Source: Ifrita kowaldi (taxonomy: Eukaryota > Chordata > Aves > Passeriformes > Cinclosomatidae). Taken from it: 64,000 bases of DNA. Positions within the stretch are counted from its first letter, which is position 1. Each line of letters starts with the position of its first letter. The notes beneath the pieces are model-generated. The model saw nothing but the letters and a program-made list of their open reading frames with translations. It was not told the DNA's origin and searched no databases. A program made the translations under genes and the position numbers. Location of the stretch: the NCBI GenBank assembly GCA_013398055.1, contig VZRS01010693.1:66375-130374 (forward strand), in the 5' to 3' direction. This document shows, in pieces, positions 61,529-64,000 of this stretch.

Positions 61529-63652
61529 CTGTGAAGAATAGGAATAAGTAGGTCACAGCAAAATACTCAGGATGTGGAAACTGTTGGAGCTTTGTAAGCT
61601 GTGGTCATTCAGGGAAAAATGCAATCTATCTAGTAGACAAGATATTGTCCTGTACGAGACCTATTTCTTTGTGTCTGGAAGGTAACATAAAGATATAAAT
61701 GCATTTCTATTTATATGCAGGTGATTTTTTTTTCCTATATATCAGTGTTAAGTGGTGTGTAAGACCTTGATGAATGTGTAACATTTGACATGAAGTTTTC
61801 CAGATGGGTAAATGCCTCAGGCTGAATTTTCTTTGGATTTCTTTTGGGAGAGAGAGACAGCACTTTTGCAAAATATAAGAGAAAATATAGATTTGCTAGT
61901 AATAATAAAAAAATGAGCAAACAAAGCATGAAAATTTCTTTAAAGTGCTTTGGTATCTTTAAAACAATACTTTAAAAGCATACTGTAAAATATGAACTTA
62001 CTATGGCAGGAGACTTATCCTCGTATCTTGCATGTTTTTTTGTTTCAACAGCCAGTAAGGAGATATTGTCTTGATAACTTCTTCATGTGGGTGAGATTTG
62101 TGATTGATTGCAGTTTACCATGTATTGCTTACTGAAATTTCCAAGGATAATTTTTGTATTCAGCATGAAAATGAGAGAAGGAACATAGTTTTCCTCTGTT
62201 TTTTGATGAATTCTTTGCAGTTTTGCAAGCACCAAAAAGATAAAGGGGATTTACAAAAGGTTCACAAAAAGTGCCATATTTCCCATATCACAAAATAGTG
62301 TTCTAGCTTCAGACTGCATGCATCATGACAGAATGTTCAATTATCAAAAAATGTCTATTTCCTTTTCAACTGTTAAACAGGTTCAAAATGATTTGTCAAT
62401 CATTGAATAAAAACCCTTATATGACTAGATTGCTTTATTTCCCCAAAAGCACCTTAAATAGAATGTACAGCCCAGATTAATTTTACATTCTGTATTTCAT
62501 TGTCTACCTCCAACAAATTTTCAAAAATCAGATCCATTAAATATTAGCTAAGCATACATCTGCAGATGTTCTATGCACTCCTGTGTAGCCTGAGCACTTT
62601 AGTTTCCTTGCCCATGATCTAGTCCAAAACAAATGGTAGTTAATTTGGTTAATCATACTCACAGAATTCGTCCCACTTTTCAAATTATGCTCTGCCTAAG
62701 AAAAGCCGTGGGGATCTGTTCCCTTCTTTGTACTAGTGAAGTGAATCAGAGAACTCCTTTGCCTACCAACTGTTATGTACCTAATTAACATTACAATGTA
62801 CTGTTGTAGTTCCAGTATTTATCACAGAACGCTTTCTCCCAAGACCCCAGATAGGTTCATTAGTCAGTTGTGATTGTTTGGTTACTGCTTTTTATGATGC
62901 TCATAAAAAGAGCCATCCTTATTATCGCTTTATGTGTAAGTTACATGCGTTCAGGTCTTTGGTTTCATTTGACTCTGGTTGCTGCAAGCTGCTTGAACAT
63001 AAATTATAAAGATAAGATGCAATTGCATCAAAACATGCCTTATTCATGCCTGAGTGAAGCGAAACATTGGATGTTTGGGGAGTTGTTTTTTCTTTCTTTG
63101 GTGTGTTTACCATGTGCTATTTGTGGCATATCATCCTCTCTCACTTGGTAGGAGTGCAGTTCAAAGGAAGACAGCTGGGACTTCTAAGAGATCACGTGTT
63201 TTTGAGAGCATGGTGTGCCCAAAAATTACCAGCTATGCAAAGTCTTGTATGTTTTCTCCTAAAGATTTACTGCAAACACAGACCAGTGTGTGTACTGGTT
63301 TTCTGTGCATCCCAATGCACTTATCAAAAGTTTTGTCAAAACTATATTAGTCAATCTGCTGCTAATCTAAACAAACAGATTTGTGTATTTACTTGGAGTG
63401 AAAAAATTTGGCATCTTTTAATGTGTTTCAGATGAACAAACATATAGTTAATGCATGCAAAGTATTTGCATAGAAGGCTCACTCTCTTTTCCTTCCTTTG
63501 CAGTGTACTCCATCGCTCTTATCAGTTATGTTATTCTGTTACACTGCAGCAGCAAGATGCACTGCAGAGGGTGCTCCATTCTGATGCACTGTGGTCTCAT
63601 GCTCAGCTTGTATTTCAGTTTCTTCCATTAATTTAGAAAAAGAAAGATATCA
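61529..63652. other. AT-rich stretch without recognised gene
   Basis: A strong acceptor (ctcttttccttcctttgcag, ending at 63504) precedes two overlapping open frames that both stop near 63630, but no donor or poly-A signal supports a terminal exon. The 122-codon plus frame at 63067-63435 has no domain I recognise. Confidence 0.5.
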
Positions 63653-63697
63653 ATCTATCTATCTATCTATCTGTATGTATGTATGTATGTATGTATA
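63653..63697. repeat. Compound microsatellite (ATCT)n(GTAT)n
   Basis: About five ATCT units (63653-63672) are followed by about six GTAT units (63673-63697). Confidence 0.9.
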
Positions 63698-63804
63698 TTT
63701 TTAAGAGAACATCCCTAAATGAAGGAATACAAGGAACACAAAATCTCTTAACTGGTCTTCACAGCTGGGTCACAAGGCTGAGGACCAACACTACATGTTA
63801 TTAC

Positions 63805-63839
63805 TTCCTGCAAGTGCAAGTCTCTTGCACTTGCAGGAA
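63805..63839. repeat. Perfect 16-bp hairpin with 3-nt loop
   Basis: TTCCTGCAAGTGCAAG (63805-63820), loop TCT, then CTTGCACTTGCAGGAA (63824-63839). All 16 pairs are Watson-Crick. Confidence 0.9.
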
Positions 63840-63856
63840 ACAACTTCCAGCTGTTT

Positions 63857-63885
63857 CCTCCCTGCAGACCCTGCCTGCAGGGAGG
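63857..63885. repeat. Perfect 11-bp hairpin with 7-nt loop
   Basis: CCTCCCTGCAG (63857-63867) pairs fully with CTGCAGGGAGG (63875-63885). It begins 17 bp after the preceding hairpin and shares the CTGCA word with it. Confidence 0.88.
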
Positions 63886-64000
63886 CTGTCCGTGAGTTAG
63901 TGAGGGTCGTGGCAGAGCAGTTAAACTACTCTTCTGTGTGATTGGGACCTCTTTTCCTTCTCGCTGTGAAATCCTGATCTCTTCCAAACAGCAGCTCCTG

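Noticed and set aside
1..64000. CRISPR arrays, operons, tRNA genes and bacterial mobile systems
   Set aside because: I found no regularly spaced repeats, tRNA A/B-box pairs or prokaryotic gene organisation; the DNA is vertebrate in character.

Overview
This window looks like bird nuclear DNA, or less likely other reptile DNA. It is AT-rich and single-copy for most of its length. The recognisable interspersed repeats are CR1 LINE fragments with the CR1-type CACAGAAT/ATTCTGTG 3' end, plus one solo LTR; no Alu, B1 or L1 element was recognised. There are no operons, ribosome-binding sites or bacterial-style genes, and no open frame longer than about 190 codons. I recognise no known protein-coding gene, so the window is most likely intergenic or lies inside long introns.

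Layout: 1-16 kb is AT-rich DNA with two GC-richer patches (about 1.84-2.3 kb and 15.66-16.2 kb). The first patch holds the best exon-like segment of the window (2017-2138, + strand). A palindromic CRE lies at 10.98 kb. From 17 to 23 kb there is a near-perfect 21-bp hairpin (17419-17465), two plus-strand CR1 tails and a 144-bp pure (TTTTC)n microsatellite. From 27 to 30 kb there are two G-quadruplex motifs and an inverted repeat. Around 37.0-37.23 kb an RFX X-box, a CRE-like site and an ATG directly abutting a splice-donor consensus form a promoter-like cluster. From 38 to 48 kb there is mostly featureless AT-rich sequence, ending in a possible acidic-serine exon at 47976-48074 and a 49-N gap inside a poly-T run.

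The most unusual structure, at 49.7-55.1 kb, is probably an assembly artefact. Two single-N joins (51644 and 52680) separate three contig pieces that overlap one another with no difference noticed. Bases 49939-51643 recur at 52681-54385, bases 51645-52679 recur at 54078-55112, and a 308-bp piece occurs three times. Removing 49939-52680 restores a simple locus holding one 391-bp ERVL-like solo LTR with an AAATA target duplication and one roughly 0.7-kb minus-strand CR1.

The last 9 kb is AT-rich with no recognised gene. It contains a noncoding exon-like segment on the minus strand (61462-61528), a compound tetranucleotide microsatellite and two perfect hairpins side by side (63805-63885). Nothing here demonstrates a new gene system. 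The items most worth checking are the hairpins, the 37-kb promoter-like cluster, the 2-kb exon candidate and the false duplication.
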